Part shown: positions 1-7,765 of the stretch, one piece after another
Layout: the number at the start of each line of letters is the position of its first letter
Numbering within the stretch: position 1 is the first letter of the stretch
NCBI GenBank assembly: GCA_029260315.1
Contig: JAJDDM010000130.1
Coordinates: 1-51,218, forward strand
Length of the DNA: 51,218 bases
Direction: 5' to 3'
Origin: Phycisphaerales bacterium
GTDB taxonomy: Bacteria > Planctomycetota > Phycisphaerae > Phycisphaerales > UBA1924
Position numbers and translations under genes: made by a program
Notes under the pieces: generated by a model
Databases searched by the model: none
What the model saw: only the letters and a program-made list of their open reading frames with translations
What the model was told of the DNA's origin: nothing

Positions 1-1
1 A

Positions 2-139
2 CGATGCATCGGCTGGCTCAAGGAATGCCGGCGTCTGGCCACTCGATACGAGAAGCTCGCCACCCACTACCTGGCCATCGTGAAGCTCGCCATGATCCAA
101 CGCTGCCTGAGACTTCTGGAGCCGTCAAACAAAGCCTAG
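2..139 (+). mobile_element. C-terminal fragment of an IS5-like transposase
   Basis: Reading from base 2, 45 codons run open from the window edge to a TAG. The peptide has the pattern IGWLKE...RLATRYEKLA...LAIVKLAMIQRCLR, which I recognise as the extreme C-terminus of IS5-family DDE transposases, where the catalytic Glu of the DDE triad sits just upstream of the R-C-I-G-W-L-K stretch. The rest of the element lies outside the window, so completeness cannot be judged. No terminal inverted repeat could be recognised between the stop and the next gene, whose own stop is only 30 bp away. The family call is from memory of the motif. Confidence 0.6.
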
Positions 140-168
140 GCAGGAGGCGGCGGGTCGTGCGGGCGGGG

Positions 169-933
169 CTAGGACGCGCTGCTGGTGTGCTCGCGCTGAT
201 CGCTGGATTCCGCGAGTACGCGCATGGGTTTGGGTGATGGATCCTGGAACCGCTCCTCGCATCGGCATTGGATCGCGGCGATGGCTTCTTCGGTGGAGTC
301 GGTGAAGAGGACGTCGTCGAGGTCGCGCTTGGCGATGGTGCCGGCGGTGATCATGGTGTTCTTGACGAAATCGCGGAGGGGTCGCCAGTAGTCGGTGCCC
401 ATGACGATGACGGGGAAGGACTGGATTTTGCCGGTCTGGATGAGGGTGGCGGTCTCGAAGAGTTCGTCGAGGGTGCCGAAGCCGCCGGGGAGAACGACGA
501 AGGCGACGGAGTATTTAACGAGCATGACCTTGCGGACGAAGAAGTAGTCGAACTCGATCATCTTGTCGAGGTAGGGGTTTGGGGCTTGCTCTTCTGGGAG
601 GACGATGTTGCAGCCGATGGAGCGGCCGGCGGCTTGGCGTGCGCCGCGGTTTGCGGCTTCCATGATGCCGGGGCCGCCGCCGGTCATGGTGGTGAGGCCG
701 GCGTTTGCGATGGCTTCGCCCATGTCGGCAGCCATCTGGTAGTAGCGGTTGCCTTCTCTAAAGCGCGCCGAGCCGAAGACGGTGACGCAGGGGCCGACGA
801 AGTGGAGGGCGCGGAAGCCCTTGATAAACTCGCGGCCAATGCGGAGGACGCGGGCGAGTTCGGTGAGGCGGGCGCGGGGGCCTCTGAGGAAGTGGCGTTC
901 GGAGGGGGTTGTCTCGCGGGGGCGGTGGTCCAT
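169..933 (-). CDS. LOG-family nucleotide-binding protein (TIGR00730-like)
   Basis: A 254-residue Rossmann-fold protein of the LOG/lysine-decarboxylase-like family. Members with this signature hydrolyse cytokinin riboside or purine nucleoside 5'-monophosphates, releasing ribose 5-phosphate. Visible motifs are FGSAR near residue 53, GGGPGIMEA at 85-93 and PGGFGTLDE at 149-157, the last being the diagnostic PGGxGTxxE active-site motif. The start at 933 (MDHRPRE) is chosen because the 57 codons upstream are Arg/Pro-rich and lack any family similarity; the ribosome-binding site is weak. It is the last gene of a minus-strand group behind scoB and a small membrane protein. The C-terminal tail (SSDQREHTSSAS) is not conserved-looking and lies next to the transposase remnant. 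The exact substrate is unknown. Confidence 0.85.
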   Translation of the reverse strand: MDHRPRETTPSERHFLRGPRARLTELARVLRIGREFIKGFRALHFVGPCVTVFGSARFREGNRYYQMAADMGEAIANAGLTTMTGGGPGIMEAANRGARQAAGRSIGCNIVLPEEQAPNPYLDKMIEFDYFFVRKVMLVKYSVAFVVLPGGFGTLDELFETATLIQTGKIQSFPVIVMGTDYWRPLRDFVKNTMITAGTIAKRDLDDVLFTDSTEEAIAAIQCRCEERFQDPSPKPMRVLAESSDQREHTSSAS

Positions 934-992
934 TGGACGAGGGTAGCGAGCCCGCCCACGCAAGCGTTCAGGCGAGGACGTGCGGGTTGGGG

Positions 993-1331
993 CTACAAGA
1001 ACGATCCGATCGTCCCGGCGAGCAGGAGGATCACGAGTCGGACGACGGCGGCGAGAAGTGTGAAGAGGACCAGCCCGAGAACAACGCCCCTTGCAATGGT
1101 CCAAACGGGCCTGAGAATCAGCTCACTCTCTCCGTCGCGGGGTCCGCGACCCGAAGACCGAATGACAGGCGCATGCTCGGGGACGTCGTCGTCCTTCACA
1201 TGTTGGACTCGCGGACTGAGGATCGCGCGTTGGGTCGCGATGTGCGAGGCGTCCGCGGCGGAGTTGGCTTCGAGCCATACATTGCGCGCTTCACCGGTGT
1301 GCTTGTCCGTCCCATTTACCCTATAGATCAT
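993..1331 (-). CDS. Small membrane protein of unknown function
   Basis: A 112-residue protein starting MIYRVNGTDKHTGE. The N-terminal 55 residues look like a small soluble domain (SAADASHIATQRAIL), followed by a charged linker and a hydrophobic C-terminus (about residues 80-112) long enough for one or two transmembrane segments. The start follows GAGGA with 5 bp spacing, and that same GAGGA overlaps the scoB stop codon, so translation is probably coupled to scoB. I do not recognise a named family. Small cytosol-facing domains tethered by C-terminal helices are frequent in planctomycetes, and no function can be assigned. Confidence 0.7.
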   Translation of the reverse strand: MIYRVNGTDKHTGEARNVWLEANSAADASHIATQRAILSPRVQHVKDDDVPEHAPVIRSSGRGPRDGESELILRPVWTIARGVVLGLVLFTLLAAVVRLVILLLAGTIGSFL

Positions 1332-1338
1332 GTGGTCC

Positions 1339-2001
1339 TCAGACGTTGATTGTCTTTGGCTCGCGATCGGTCAGGATCTCGGCCTCGGTCTTTTCGAGGA
1401 CTTCTTCCTTTGTGACCCCCGGCGCAAGCTCGGTGAGGCGGAAGCGTTGCTTGTCGTGGTCCATCTCGAGCACGCAGAGGTCGGTGATGATCATGTCGAT
1501 GCACTGCTTACCGGTCAGGGGCAGCGAGCATTCCCTGATGATCTTGGGCGCTCCCTTGCGGTTGCAGTGTTCCATGGTGACGACGACCTTGCGAACGCCG
1601 GCGACGAGGTCCATGGCGCCGCCCATGCCCTTGACCATCTTGCCGGGGATCATCCAGTTGGCGATATCGCCGGCTTGGGAGATTTCCATGGCGCCGAGGA
1701 TGCACATGTCGATGTGCCCGCCGCGGATCATGGCGAAGGAGTCGCTGGAGGAGAAGGAGCTCGCTCCCTTGCGTGCGGTGATGGTTTGCTTGCCGGCGTT
1801 GATGAGGTCGGCGTCGACCTCGTTCTCTGTGGGGAATGGGCCGATGCCGAGCAGGCCGTTCTCTGATTGCAGCCAGACGTCGAGGTCGCCCGGGATGTGG
1901 TTGGCGACGAGCGTGGGCATGCCGATGCCGAGGTTGACGATGTAGCCGTCGTGGAGCTCGGCGGCGGCGCGGCGTGTGATCTGATCGCGGTTGAGTGGCA
2001 T
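1339..2001 (-). CDS. scoB: 3-oxoacid CoA-transferase subunit B
   Basis: The 220-residue beta subunit of succinyl-CoA:3-ketoacid (acetoacetate) CoA-transferase, which moves CoA from succinyl-CoA to acetoacetate in the cytoplasm. GIGMPT is at residues 25-30 and the SENG motif at 46-49, whose Glu47 is the catalytic residue that forms the glutamyl-CoA thioester in this family. Length matches the family. The start at 2001 (MPLNRDQI) fits the beginning of known B subunits; the longer open frame upstream has no similarity. The partner A subunit lies at 5795-6556 on the same strand, with several plus-strand genes in between, which is unusual because the two are normally adjacent. Confidence 0.93.
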   Translation of the reverse strand: MPLNRDQITRRAAAELHDGYIVNLGIGMPTLVANHIPGDLDVWLQSENGLLGIGPFPTENEVDADLINAGKQTITARKGASSFSSSDSFAMIRGGHIDMCILGAMEISQAGDIANWMIPGKMVKGMGGAMDLVAGVRKVVVTMEHCNRKGAPKIIRECSLPLTGKQCIDMIITDLCVLEMDHDKQRFRLTELAPGVTKEEVLEKTEAEILTDREPKTINV

Positions 2002-2047
2002 GGCGGATGATACGATGGCGCGAGGCCCGAGGGCGGAGGAGAAACCG

Positions 2048-2389
2048 ATGGAACATGGGGGCGAGGAGCTGATGTTCGTGGGCAGCGGCAGGACCGTGAC
2101 GGCGCTGGATCGGTTCAGCGGCAGGACGGTGTGGCGGCGGAAGCTGCCGCGGATGTTCGGCGGGTATCTGACGATCGCGGCGACGGAGCGCGAGGTGTAC
2201 GCGGGGCGCGGCGGGTATGTGTATTGCTTCGATGCGCTCAGCGGCGTGCCGCTGTGGGAGCGCGGGCTGCAATCGGGCGGCGGGATGGTGATGATGGCGA
2301 TGGCGGGGCAGGGGATGAACGAGGCGGCGGCGTTCGGCGCTGTGCAGCAGGCGGCGGCGGTGTCAGCGGCGGCGGCGAGCAGCGGGTGA
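2048..2389 (+). CDS. Short PQQ-like beta-propeller repeat protein
   Basis: A 113-residue protein with one to two blades of a PQQ/quinoprotein-type propeller: LMFVGSGRTVTALDRFSGRTVWRRKLP and GRGGYVYCFDALSGVPLWER, each with the typical ALD-x-x-SG-x-x-W pattern. A full propeller needs six to eight blades, so this is either a small stand-alone binding module or a remnant. The start at 2048 is preferred because GGAGGAG lies 5-6 bp upstream; an earlier ATG at 2000 would overlap the divergent scoB start. The C-terminus is an Ala/Gly/Ser-rich tail. The next gene begins 13 bp downstream, so the two may be cotranscribed. No signal peptide is seen. Confidence 0.6.
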   Translation: MEHGGEELMFVGSGRTVTALDRFSGRTVWRRKLPRMFGGYLTIAATEREVYAGRGGYVYCFDALSGVPLWERGLQSGGGMVMMAMAGQGMNEAAAFGAVQQAAAVSAAAASSG

Positions 2390-2402
2390 AGGGCGGCGGC
2401 TG

Positions 2403-3158
2403 ATGGGCAACGAGCATGTGACATTCGAGAACGCCAGCGGGCGAAAGCTCGCGGGGGTGCTCGATCTGCCGGAGGGCGAGACCCGGGCGTATGCACTGTT
2501 CGCGCATTGCTTCACATGCTCGAAGAATCTGAACGCGGCGGCGCGGATCGGGAGGGCATTGAACGACGAGGGGTTCGCGCTGCTGCGGTTCGATTTCACG
2601 GGGCTCGGAGAGAGCGAGGGCCAGTTCGCCGAGAGCACGTTCGGGAACAACATCTCGGATCTGCTGGCGGCGTGCGCGTATCTGGAACGCGAGCATCGCG
2701 GGGCGGGGCTGATGATCGGTCATAGCCTGGGCGGGGCGGCGGTGCTGGCGGCGGGCGGGGAGGTCGAATCGGTGCGGTGCGTCGCGACGATCGGCGCGCC
2801 TGCCGATCCGGCGCATGTGCGCGGGCTGCTTCGGGGCGCGTCGTTCGATGACGACGGGCGCGGCGAGGTATCCATTGGCGGTCGTCCATTTGCCATCGAT
2901 CGCGCGTTTCTTGAGGATCTCGAGGACCGCGACGTGCTGGGGCGGCTCGGCGATCTGGGGCGGGCGCTGATGGTGATGCACTCGCCGGTGGACGAGATCG
3001 TGGGCATCGAGAACGCCGAGCGGATCTTCCGGGCGGCGCGGCATCCGAAGAGCTTCGTGTCCCTGGGAACCGGCGATCATCTGCTCAGTAATACGCGCGA
3101 CAGCGGATTTGTGGGGCATGTGCTTTCGGCGTGGGCGGCGCGGCATGTGCTGGATTAG
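2403..3158 (+). CDS. Alpha/beta hydrolase, OsmC-associated type without the OsmC domain
   Basis: A 251-residue serine hydrolase with AHCFTCSKN at residues 34-42 (oxyanion region), GHSLGG with Ser108 as nucleophile, Asp197 in HSPVDE and His226 in TGDHLL, giving a complete Ser-Asp-His triad. The phrases AHCFTCSK, FDFTGLGESEG and ARHPKSFVSL are typical of hydrolases that are usually fused N-terminally to an OsmC peroxiredoxin domain; here the protein stops where OsmC would begin. Substrate is unknown. It sits 13 bp behind the PQQ-repeat gene. No export signal is visible, so it is probably cytoplasmic. Confidence 0.85.
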   Translation: MGNEHVTFENASGRKLAGVLDLPEGETRAYALFAHCFTCSKNLNAAARIGRALNDEGFALLRFDFTGLGESEGQFAESTFGNNISDLLAACAYLEREHRGAGLMIGHSLGGAAVLAAGGEVESVRCVATIGAPADPAHVRGLLRGASFDDDGRGEVSIGGRPFAIDRAFLEDLEDRDVLGRLGDLGRALMVMHSPVDEIVGIENAERIFRAARHPKSFVSLGTGDHLLSNTRDSGFVGHVLSAWAARHVLD

Positions 3159-3338
3159 AGGTACCGCTAGTGCGTCAGTGCATTCGTGACTGATGCGCCG
3201 ATTGGTCGATGCTGACCCGGGGGCGTGTTGGGTGTCAGGCGTTCGGCGGGGCAAGTTCTCCGCTGTTCATCCACCGGCTTTCCACAATCGTGCCGGAGCG
3301 CCCGGTCCTGGGGGTGTGTTCGACGCGAGGGAGCTCGA

Positions 3339-3737
3339 TCAGCGCGGCGTCACTTCGATCTCGTATTCGAGATCGTCGCGGATGCCGTCGAGCGCGCCGA
3401 AGTCGAGGACGACTGTTTCGGTTTCGCCCTGATCGAGGGTGATCCGGATCGACTGGGTCCAGTTGGTCGCCGGGCCGAAGACGTTGACCACGACATCGAA
3501 CTCGCTGGACGCGCCGTCGTTGCGGATCTCGGCGGTGAAGAGCATGGAGGTGAGGGGGTATCGCTCGGCGAGGGCGCTGGCGGGGAGGGGCGTGGCGAGA
3601 TTCCTGGAGACGATGACCGCGGCGGGCTGAGGGCGGTTGAGGACGAAGATAATGGCGGCGACGATGCCCAAGAGCGCGACGAGGGCGATGATGTTGCGGG
3701 CGGTCGAGGCTCTGCGGCGCGGTGGATCGGTCTCCAT
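3339..3737 (-). CDS. Membrane-anchored protein of unknown function
   Basis: A 132-residue protein with a short positively charged N-terminus (PPRRRASTARN), one transmembrane helix (about residues 15-34, IIALVALLGIVAAIIFVL) and a roughly 95-residue extracytoplasmic domain rich in beta-type sequence (VIVSRNLATPLPAS, DVVVNVFGPATNWTQSIRITLDQGET). The domain looks like a small immunoglobulin-like or chaperone-usher-like beta sandwich, but I cannot name a family. It stands alone, convergent with the hydrolase gene and divergent from the next region. The 180 bp after the hydrolase gene hold no other gene. Confidence 0.65.
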   Translation of the reverse strand: METDPPRRRASTARNIIALVALLGIVAAIIFVLNRPQPAAVIVSRNLATPLPASALAERYPLTSMLFTAEIRNDGASSEFDVVVNVFGPATNWTQSIRITLDQGETETVVLDFGALDGIRDDLEYEIEVTPR

Positions 3738-4073
3738 GTTCGTCTCGTCGGTGTCGGGGTAGAGATCGGGCTCGGGCCGAATGGTATTCCGGCGCGAAGG
3801 CGAGCCAGGAGCTCGATTCGAGGATTCACGCGGACTTGGCGCGATAGCGGATCACGCAGATGACTCGGCGACGAATGCGCCCGGGGACGCCTGCGACGGT
3901 GGCGACGCCCTCCAGCACTCGCTCGCCAGTAGGAGCCGACACCGTCGCGAGCCGATCACTCGTCGTACTGGTGACTCCGGCGTACGAATCGGCGTGCTGA
4001 AGGTTCTTGCCCGGCCCGCGTCTCGAAAGACGAGGGGTTTTCTCTATTCCTCCGCATCATGGACTGCTCGGAG
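3738..4073. other. Non-coding stretch between divergent genes
   Basis: About 330 bp between the membrane-anchored protein (minus strand) and the poly-G promoter (plus strand). Short open frames exist but none has a ribosome-binding site or recognisable protein similarity. I see no tRNA-like cloverleaf and no clear terminator. The segment must hold the promoter of the minus-strand gene, but no convincing -35/-10 pair was found for it. Confidence 0.4.
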
Positions 4074-4101
4074 TTGATTGTTTCGGGGGGGGGGGTAATC
4101 T
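4074..4101 (+). promoter_or_regulatory. Putative promoter with an 11-G tract in its spacer
   Basis: TTGATT (4074-4079) and TAATCT (4096-4101) are separated by 16 bp, of which the last 11 (4085-4095) are all G. The -10 keeps the most conserved bases (TA...T). The start codon of the secreted Cys-rich protein follows at 4164. Poly-G tracts in this position are known to cause slipped-strand phase variation, for example in neisserial porA. Promoter activity and tract variability are inferred only from sequence. Confidence 0.45.
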
Positions 4102-4163
4102 CATCTCAGTCCAGCGCGGCATTCGCGTCGGCGTCAAGAATGGAGCGAGACGAGAGCAGAATA

Positions 4164-4979
4164 ATGACACATCGAAATTTACGAAGCATGTGCGCGGCGT
4201 TGCTCATGCTGACCGCAAGTTCCACCGTTGTCTTGGGGCAATCCTCTGGACAGGAGGCGGATCCGCCCCCTATTGGCGGTGCGATCTCTGAGTACTATAC
4301 AGTCGGTGATATCAATGGTGACGGTCTCTACGACGTAGTCCGGGCCATCACAAGCTCAGGAATAATAGAGGTATGGAAGGGCGAGCCCGATGATACACTG
4401 ACTCTCCAGAATACCTACTCGCTCCAGGGCGCATCCGCGGTCACGCTCGGCGATCTGGACGCGGACGGCAAGCTTGATCTCGTTGCTGGCTCGAAGTCTC
4501 AGAGCAGCATCTTCTATGGACTTGGCAACAACGATTTTATGTTTCTCTTTGCCAGCCCGATATTCGTCGGCATCGGACCGGGCGTCGTGACGGTTGCCGA
4601 CACATGCGTGGACCTCCTGCCGGAGATTCTGTTGTCGAACGATCAGCTCACAACGAACAAGATGATTCTTGATGTCCTGAGCGCTCCGTCGGTGCTGACG
4701 GTGACTTCGGAGACGCCGATCACATGTCCGGAGCAGTTGCCCCCGCCATGCGGGGCCGAGCCGGCTTGCAATCCGGCGCCCGCATTCCCCGGCATACAGG
4801 AGTGCTTACGGGCGGCTGACTGTCGGCGGCAGAAGTGCCACTGGGCGGCGTGCGTCAACTGCCACGACGGCAACGGATGCTCGGCGTGGGAGCGCATCGT
4901 GTGGGTGGGAGCCAATCTCGCCTGCGCGTACGCCAATCAGCTCGAGGTCGCCGGGTGCGTAGGCGCGGCGTTGCCGTGA
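4164..4979 (+). CDS. Secreted FG-GAP/VCBS repeat protein with Cys-rich C-terminus
   Basis: A 271-residue protein with a signal peptide (MTHRNLRSMCAALLMLTASS..., likely cleaved after VLG near residue 24). Two calcium-loop FG-GAP/VCBS repeats are visible (DINGDGLYDVV and DLDADGKLDLVAG), followed by a degenerate third. The last 70 residues carry about a dozen cysteines (CPEQLPPPCGAEPACNP, CRRQKCHWAACVNCHDGNGC), suggesting a disulphide-bonded cap exposed outside the cytoplasm. The start at 4164 is chosen because it opens the signal peptide; ATGs upstream at 4140 and 4059 are possible. It overlaps the next gene by 4 bp (GTGA). Upstream lies the poly-G promoter. It lacks the dockerin seen on the larger FG-GAP protein at 7877-10405. 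Confidence 0.7.
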   Translation: MTHRNLRSMCAALLMLTASSTVVLGQSSGQEADPPPIGGAISEYYTVGDINGDGLYDVVRAITSSGIIEVWKGEPDDTLTLQNTYSLQGASAVTLGDLDADGKLDLVAGSKSQSSIFYGLGNNDFMFLFASPIFVGIGPGVVTVADTCVDLLPEILLSNDQLTTNKMILDVLSAPSVLTVTSETPITCPEQLPPPCGAEPACNPAPAFPGIQECLRAADCRRQKCHWAACVNCHDGNGCSAWERIVWVGANLACAYANQLEVAGCVGAALP

Positions 4980-5803
4980 CGAATCTGCCCGGAGGAAGCT
5001 GGCGGTGGCTCCGTGGTTCTGCGTGCTGGCGGTGCGGATATGACATTTCAGAGACGGACCAATCCGGGTCGTGCCCGGAGTGTGGAACGGCGATCCGCGT
5101 GTCGAGGGATCTGGCGCCCGCCCGATTCTCGTGCGCGCAGACAATCGTCCTTGCGGCTTGCTCGTTTGCGGTGACGATGCTCGTGGCGATGAGCCTTCTG
5201 TTGGTCTTTACGGTCGCGCCGGAGGAGAGCGAGCCGTCGCGCTGGCACCCGGCCCTCTGGGTTCCCAGCGCCCTCGTCGGCGCGGCGGGCATCGTCTTCG
5301 GGTGGTTGCTGCGAGCCACGCGCCCGGTGCCGGAGCTGCGGCTGGGCGCCGTGTGGGCTGTCGGAACGGCCTGCGCGGCCGCGGCGCTGGCGGCGCCCGT
5401 CGTGCTCTTCGTACTGCTCTTGGCAACCAACGTCTCAACCGCAAGCGGTTGGATTGCCGGCATCGCCATCGCGATTCCGTTCATCGGCGTTCTGGCGCAA
5501 TCGAGCAAGTGTTGGATGATGTCGTGGTTGGCTCGGCGGATGCGCAGAGAAAAACAGGCCCGCTCGTGGCGCCTGGCGGGCGTCTTGGGCCTCAGCGGCG
5601 TCGCCCTGGGCGGCGTCTCCGGCGTGCTGCTCGCGGGCGATCCGGTCGCCTTGCGAACCGGAGAGGGAATCTGGATCGCGCCGGGCGGCGCGGCATCAGT
5701 CGCATTGGTCGCGTCGCTCATCATGGACGCGCTCGCCTCAGTTCGCCTATTGGGCGCAACCGCCGACACCTTGAAAACACACGAGACCTTGGCGTCAAGC
5801 TGA
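4976..5803 (+). CDS. Zinc-ribbon multi-pass membrane protein
   Basis: A 275-residue protein with an N-terminal zinc ribbon (CWRCGYD...CPECG, about residues 16-36) followed by about six hydrophobic segments (for example VLAACSFAVTMLVAMSLLLV and VWAVGTACAAAALAAPVVLF). This CxxCGYD/CPECG ribbon fused to transmembrane helices is common in planctomycete genomes, with no known function. The start is the GTG at 4976, which overlaps the stop of the upstream secreted protein in a GTGA, so translation is coupled and the two gene products may act together. The 3' end overlaps the 3' end of scoA (convergent) by 9 bp. Confidence 0.7.
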   Translation: MTNLPGGSWRWLRGSACWRCGYDISETDQSGSCPECGTAIRVSRDLAPARFSCAQTIVLAACSFAVTMLVAMSLLLVFTVAPEESEPSRWHPALWVPSALVGAAGIVFGWLLRATRPVPELRLGAVWAVGTACAAAALAAPVVLFVLLLATNVSTASGWIAGIAIAIPFIGVLAQSSKCWMMSWLARRMRREKQARSWRLAGVLGLSGVALGGVSGVLLAGDPVALRTGEGIWIAPGGAASVALVASLIMDALASVRLLGATADTLKTHETLASS

Positions 5804-6556
5804 TCTCGTTGTCCGCTGCTCGATCCGCCTCTCGCTCACCGTCTGCACGATCCGATCCACGAAGTTCCCCGGCGTGTGGATCCGGTCGGGATCCAGCTCG
5901 CCGGTCTCGACGATCTGGTCGACCTCGGCGACGGTGAAGGCCGCGGCGGTCGCCATGATCGGGTTGAAGTTCCGCGCAGTCACATGGAACACAAGGTTGC
6001 CGAAACGGTCGGCGGTCTGGGCCTTGACCAGCGCAAGGTCGGCGTACAGGCCGGTCTCCATCACGAACTCGCGCTCGGCGGTGAAGGCGTCCTCGCTGAA
6101 GATCCGGGCGCTGGCGGCGGGCGGGCGGAAGGTGCGGGTTTCCTTGCCGTCGGCGATCTGGGTGCCGGCGCCGGCGGGGGTGTAGAACGCGGGAATGCCC
6201 GCGCCGCCGGCGCGGATGCGCTCGGCGAGGGTGCCCTGGGGATTGAACTCGACCTCGAGCTCGCCTGCGATGAACTGTTTCTCGAAAGTGTCGTTCTCAC
6301 CGACGTAGCTGGAGACCATTTTTTTGATCTGGCGTGTCTGGAGGAGCAGGCCGAGGCCCCAGTCGTCGACGCCTGCGTTGTTGGAGATGCAGGTGATGTC
6401 TTTGACGCCGGTGTCTCGGAGGGCGATGATGAGTTGTTCGGGGATGCCGCAGAGGCCGAAGCCGCCGACCATGACGGTGCAGCCGTCGTAGAGGATGCCC
6501 TTGTCCCTGAGGTCTGCGAGGCAGTCGGCGGGGGTTTGGTGAGTTTTCTGGATCAT
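5795..6556 (-). CDS. scoA: 3-oxoacid CoA-transferase subunit A
   Basis: The 253-residue alpha subunit of acetoacetate:succinyl-CoA transferase. GGFGLCGIPEQLI at residues 31-43 is the family signature, followed by SNNAGVDDWGLGLLL and GELEVEFNPQGTLAERIRAGGAGIPAFYT, which shape the CoA pocket. The catalytic Glu is in subunit B (1339-2001). The start at 6556 (MIQKTHQTP) matches the usual A-subunit beginning. It is on the same strand as scoB but 3.8 kb upstream of it, separated by opposite-strand genes, so both subunits need their own promoters. This pair normally feeds ketone bodies, or polyhydroxybutyrate-derived acetoacetate, into acetoacetyl-CoA. Confidence 0.93.
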   Translation of the reverse strand: MIQKTHQTPADCLADLRDKGILYDGCTVMVGGFGLCGIPEQLIIALRDTGVKDITCISNNAGVDDWGLGLLLQTRQIKKMVSSYVGENDTFEKQFIAGELEVEFNPQGTLAERIRAGGAGIPAFYTPAGAGTQIADGKETRTFRPPAASARIFSEDAFTAEREFVMETGLYADLALVKAQTADRFGNLVFHVTARNFNPIMATAAAFTVAEVDQIVETGELDPDRIHTPGNFVDRIVQTVSERRIEQRTTRSA

Positions 6557-6640
6557 GGGGGGAGTGTATGCGGGGGTGCGCAGAGCGGTAGGAAGGCGAC
6601 AACGACCCGGCGGGAGTGCGCGAATGGCGCGCAAAGAACA

Positions 6641-6662
6641 CGCCCCGCCTCGGGGCGGGGCG
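6641..6662 (-). terminator. GC-rich hairpin terminator after the 6686 gene
   Basis: GCCCCGCC (6642-6649) pairs perfectly with GGCGGGGC (6654-6661) around a 4-base loop, and C6641 with G6662 extends the stem to 9 bp. On the minus strand it is followed by GTGTTCTTT. It lies 24 bp past the stop of the minus-strand secreted-protein gene, as expected for an intrinsic terminator, although the U-tract is weak. Confidence 0.55.
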
Positions 6663-6685
6663 CGCGCAAAGCGGCCCACGGAGAT

Positions 6686-7765
6686 TCAGTCGCCGCCACC
6701 GCAGTTGGGCCCGGTGACGTTTGAGCTCACTTCCCACCCGCCGCCACAAGGGAACACGACTGCGGTTCCGGGGCGGAGACAGCCGCTGCCGAGGTTGTCG
6801 AACATGCTGTATGTAAACGTCGCGTTGTTGTTGAACTCGAGCCCGCCGCACTGGTAGAAGAAGAAGGTGCCGCAGGTCGTGATGTCGGCGTCGAACTGGA
6901 AGGTCCCGGCGTCGGTCCCGAAGTTGCCGATGTCCTCGAAATCGCCCGAGAGATCCGCGGCTCGCTTGAAGACGATCCGGGCCGGACACTGGACGATCCA
7001 GCGGCCATCGGACTCGTCCTCGGTCACGGCGTCGATGATGATGTCCTTGCTGAAGGATGCCCAAGACTCGATGATGCCGCTGTTGACGATCTTGCCGTCG
7101 TGATTGGTGCCGGAGAGGCCGTTGATCTCGAAGGCGCCGTTGATGCCCCATTCGTCCTGGTCGAGCTCGTTGGTGAAGGTGATGTCCCCGTCGATCTCGA
7201 TCACACCTCGCGGGTCTTTGCTTGATGTGATCTCTCCGTCGCCGGCGATGATGTGGTCTTCGACCTTAAACGTGAGCTTCCCGGCGGGCCCCGAGCCCGA
7301 ACCGTTGCGGGTCTGAAGCAGGAGCGTGCCGTCGATGACGGAGTTGTCGTAGAGGCTGCATGTGGGCCAGGGCGTGCCGAGGCCGCAGTTGGAATCGTCG
7401 TTCTCGAGGATGAGCTCGCCCGTGCCCTCAATCCAGAGATCACCCCGGCTGTTGCCGTCGCGTTCGATCCGTAGCGTATCAATGGTGATCGTGGTGCCGT
7501 CGTGAATGCGGGCGAACTCATCGTGCGGGATGATGGCGCGATCGTCGTGCCCCGGAACCGCGTTGAGTGCGTTCCCGTCCTTGTCCACCCAGTTGTCTGG
7601 GTCGTCGAAGTCGTCGCTGGGGTTTGCTTTGAACCAGAAGTTGCTGGCACATGCACCATTGGCTCCTACAACCACCAACCCTATCTCGCCATCGCCATCT
7701 TGCTCTTGATCATCCGCATCCTTTTCTGCTATCCCTTCGCAACCGAGTCGCCATTCAGAGCGCAC
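6686..7765 (-). CDS. Secreted repeat protein, possible frameshift in signal peptide
   Basis: The open frame gives 359 residues. From about residue 37 it looks like a mature exported protein: FWFKANPSDDFDDPDNWVDKDGN, then a beta-solenoid-like repeat region (TITIDTLRIERDG, GTGELILENDD, KIVNSGIIES), typical of planctomycete secreted proteins with a W-x-x-P-x-N-W entry motif. Paired cysteines occur late in the sequence (CGTFFFYQCGG, GSGCLRPGT). The N-terminus in this frame is acidic (DADDQEQDGDGE) and not a signal peptide. In the +1 frame an ATG at 7713 with AAAAGGA upstream reads MIKSKMAMAR and then hits TAG; one extra base would join it to GLVVVGANGACA, a plausible signal peptide. So either one base was lost or a non-canonical start is used. 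Confidence 0.6.
   Translation of the reverse strand: MRSEWRLGCEGIAEKDADDQEQDGDGEIGLVVVGANGACASNFWFKANPSDDFDDPDNWVDKDGNALNAVPGHDDRAIIPHDEFARIHDGTTITIDTLRIERDGNSRGDLWIEGTGELILENDDSNCGLGTPWPTCSLYDNSVIDGTLLLQTRNGSGSGPAGKLTFKVEDHIIAGDGEITSSKDPRGVIEIDGDITFTNELDQDEWGINGAFEINGLSGTNHDGKIVNSGIIESWASFSKDIIIDAVTEDESDGRWIVQCPARIVFKRAADLSGDFEDIGNFGTDAGTFQFDADITTCGTFFFYQCGGLEFNNNATFTYSMFDNLGSGCLRPGTAVVFPCGGGWEVSSNVTGPNCGGGD

Noticed and set aside
268-1326. A 352-codon plus-strand open frame over the LOG gene
   Set aside because: It is a Gly/Ala/Val/Glu-rich shadow of the LOG-family gene on the other strand.
3173-3197. A hairpin after the hydrolase gene (GCGTCAGT / ACTGATGC)
   Set aside because: It has one mismatch, no T-tract and a short stem, so it is too weak to call a terminator.
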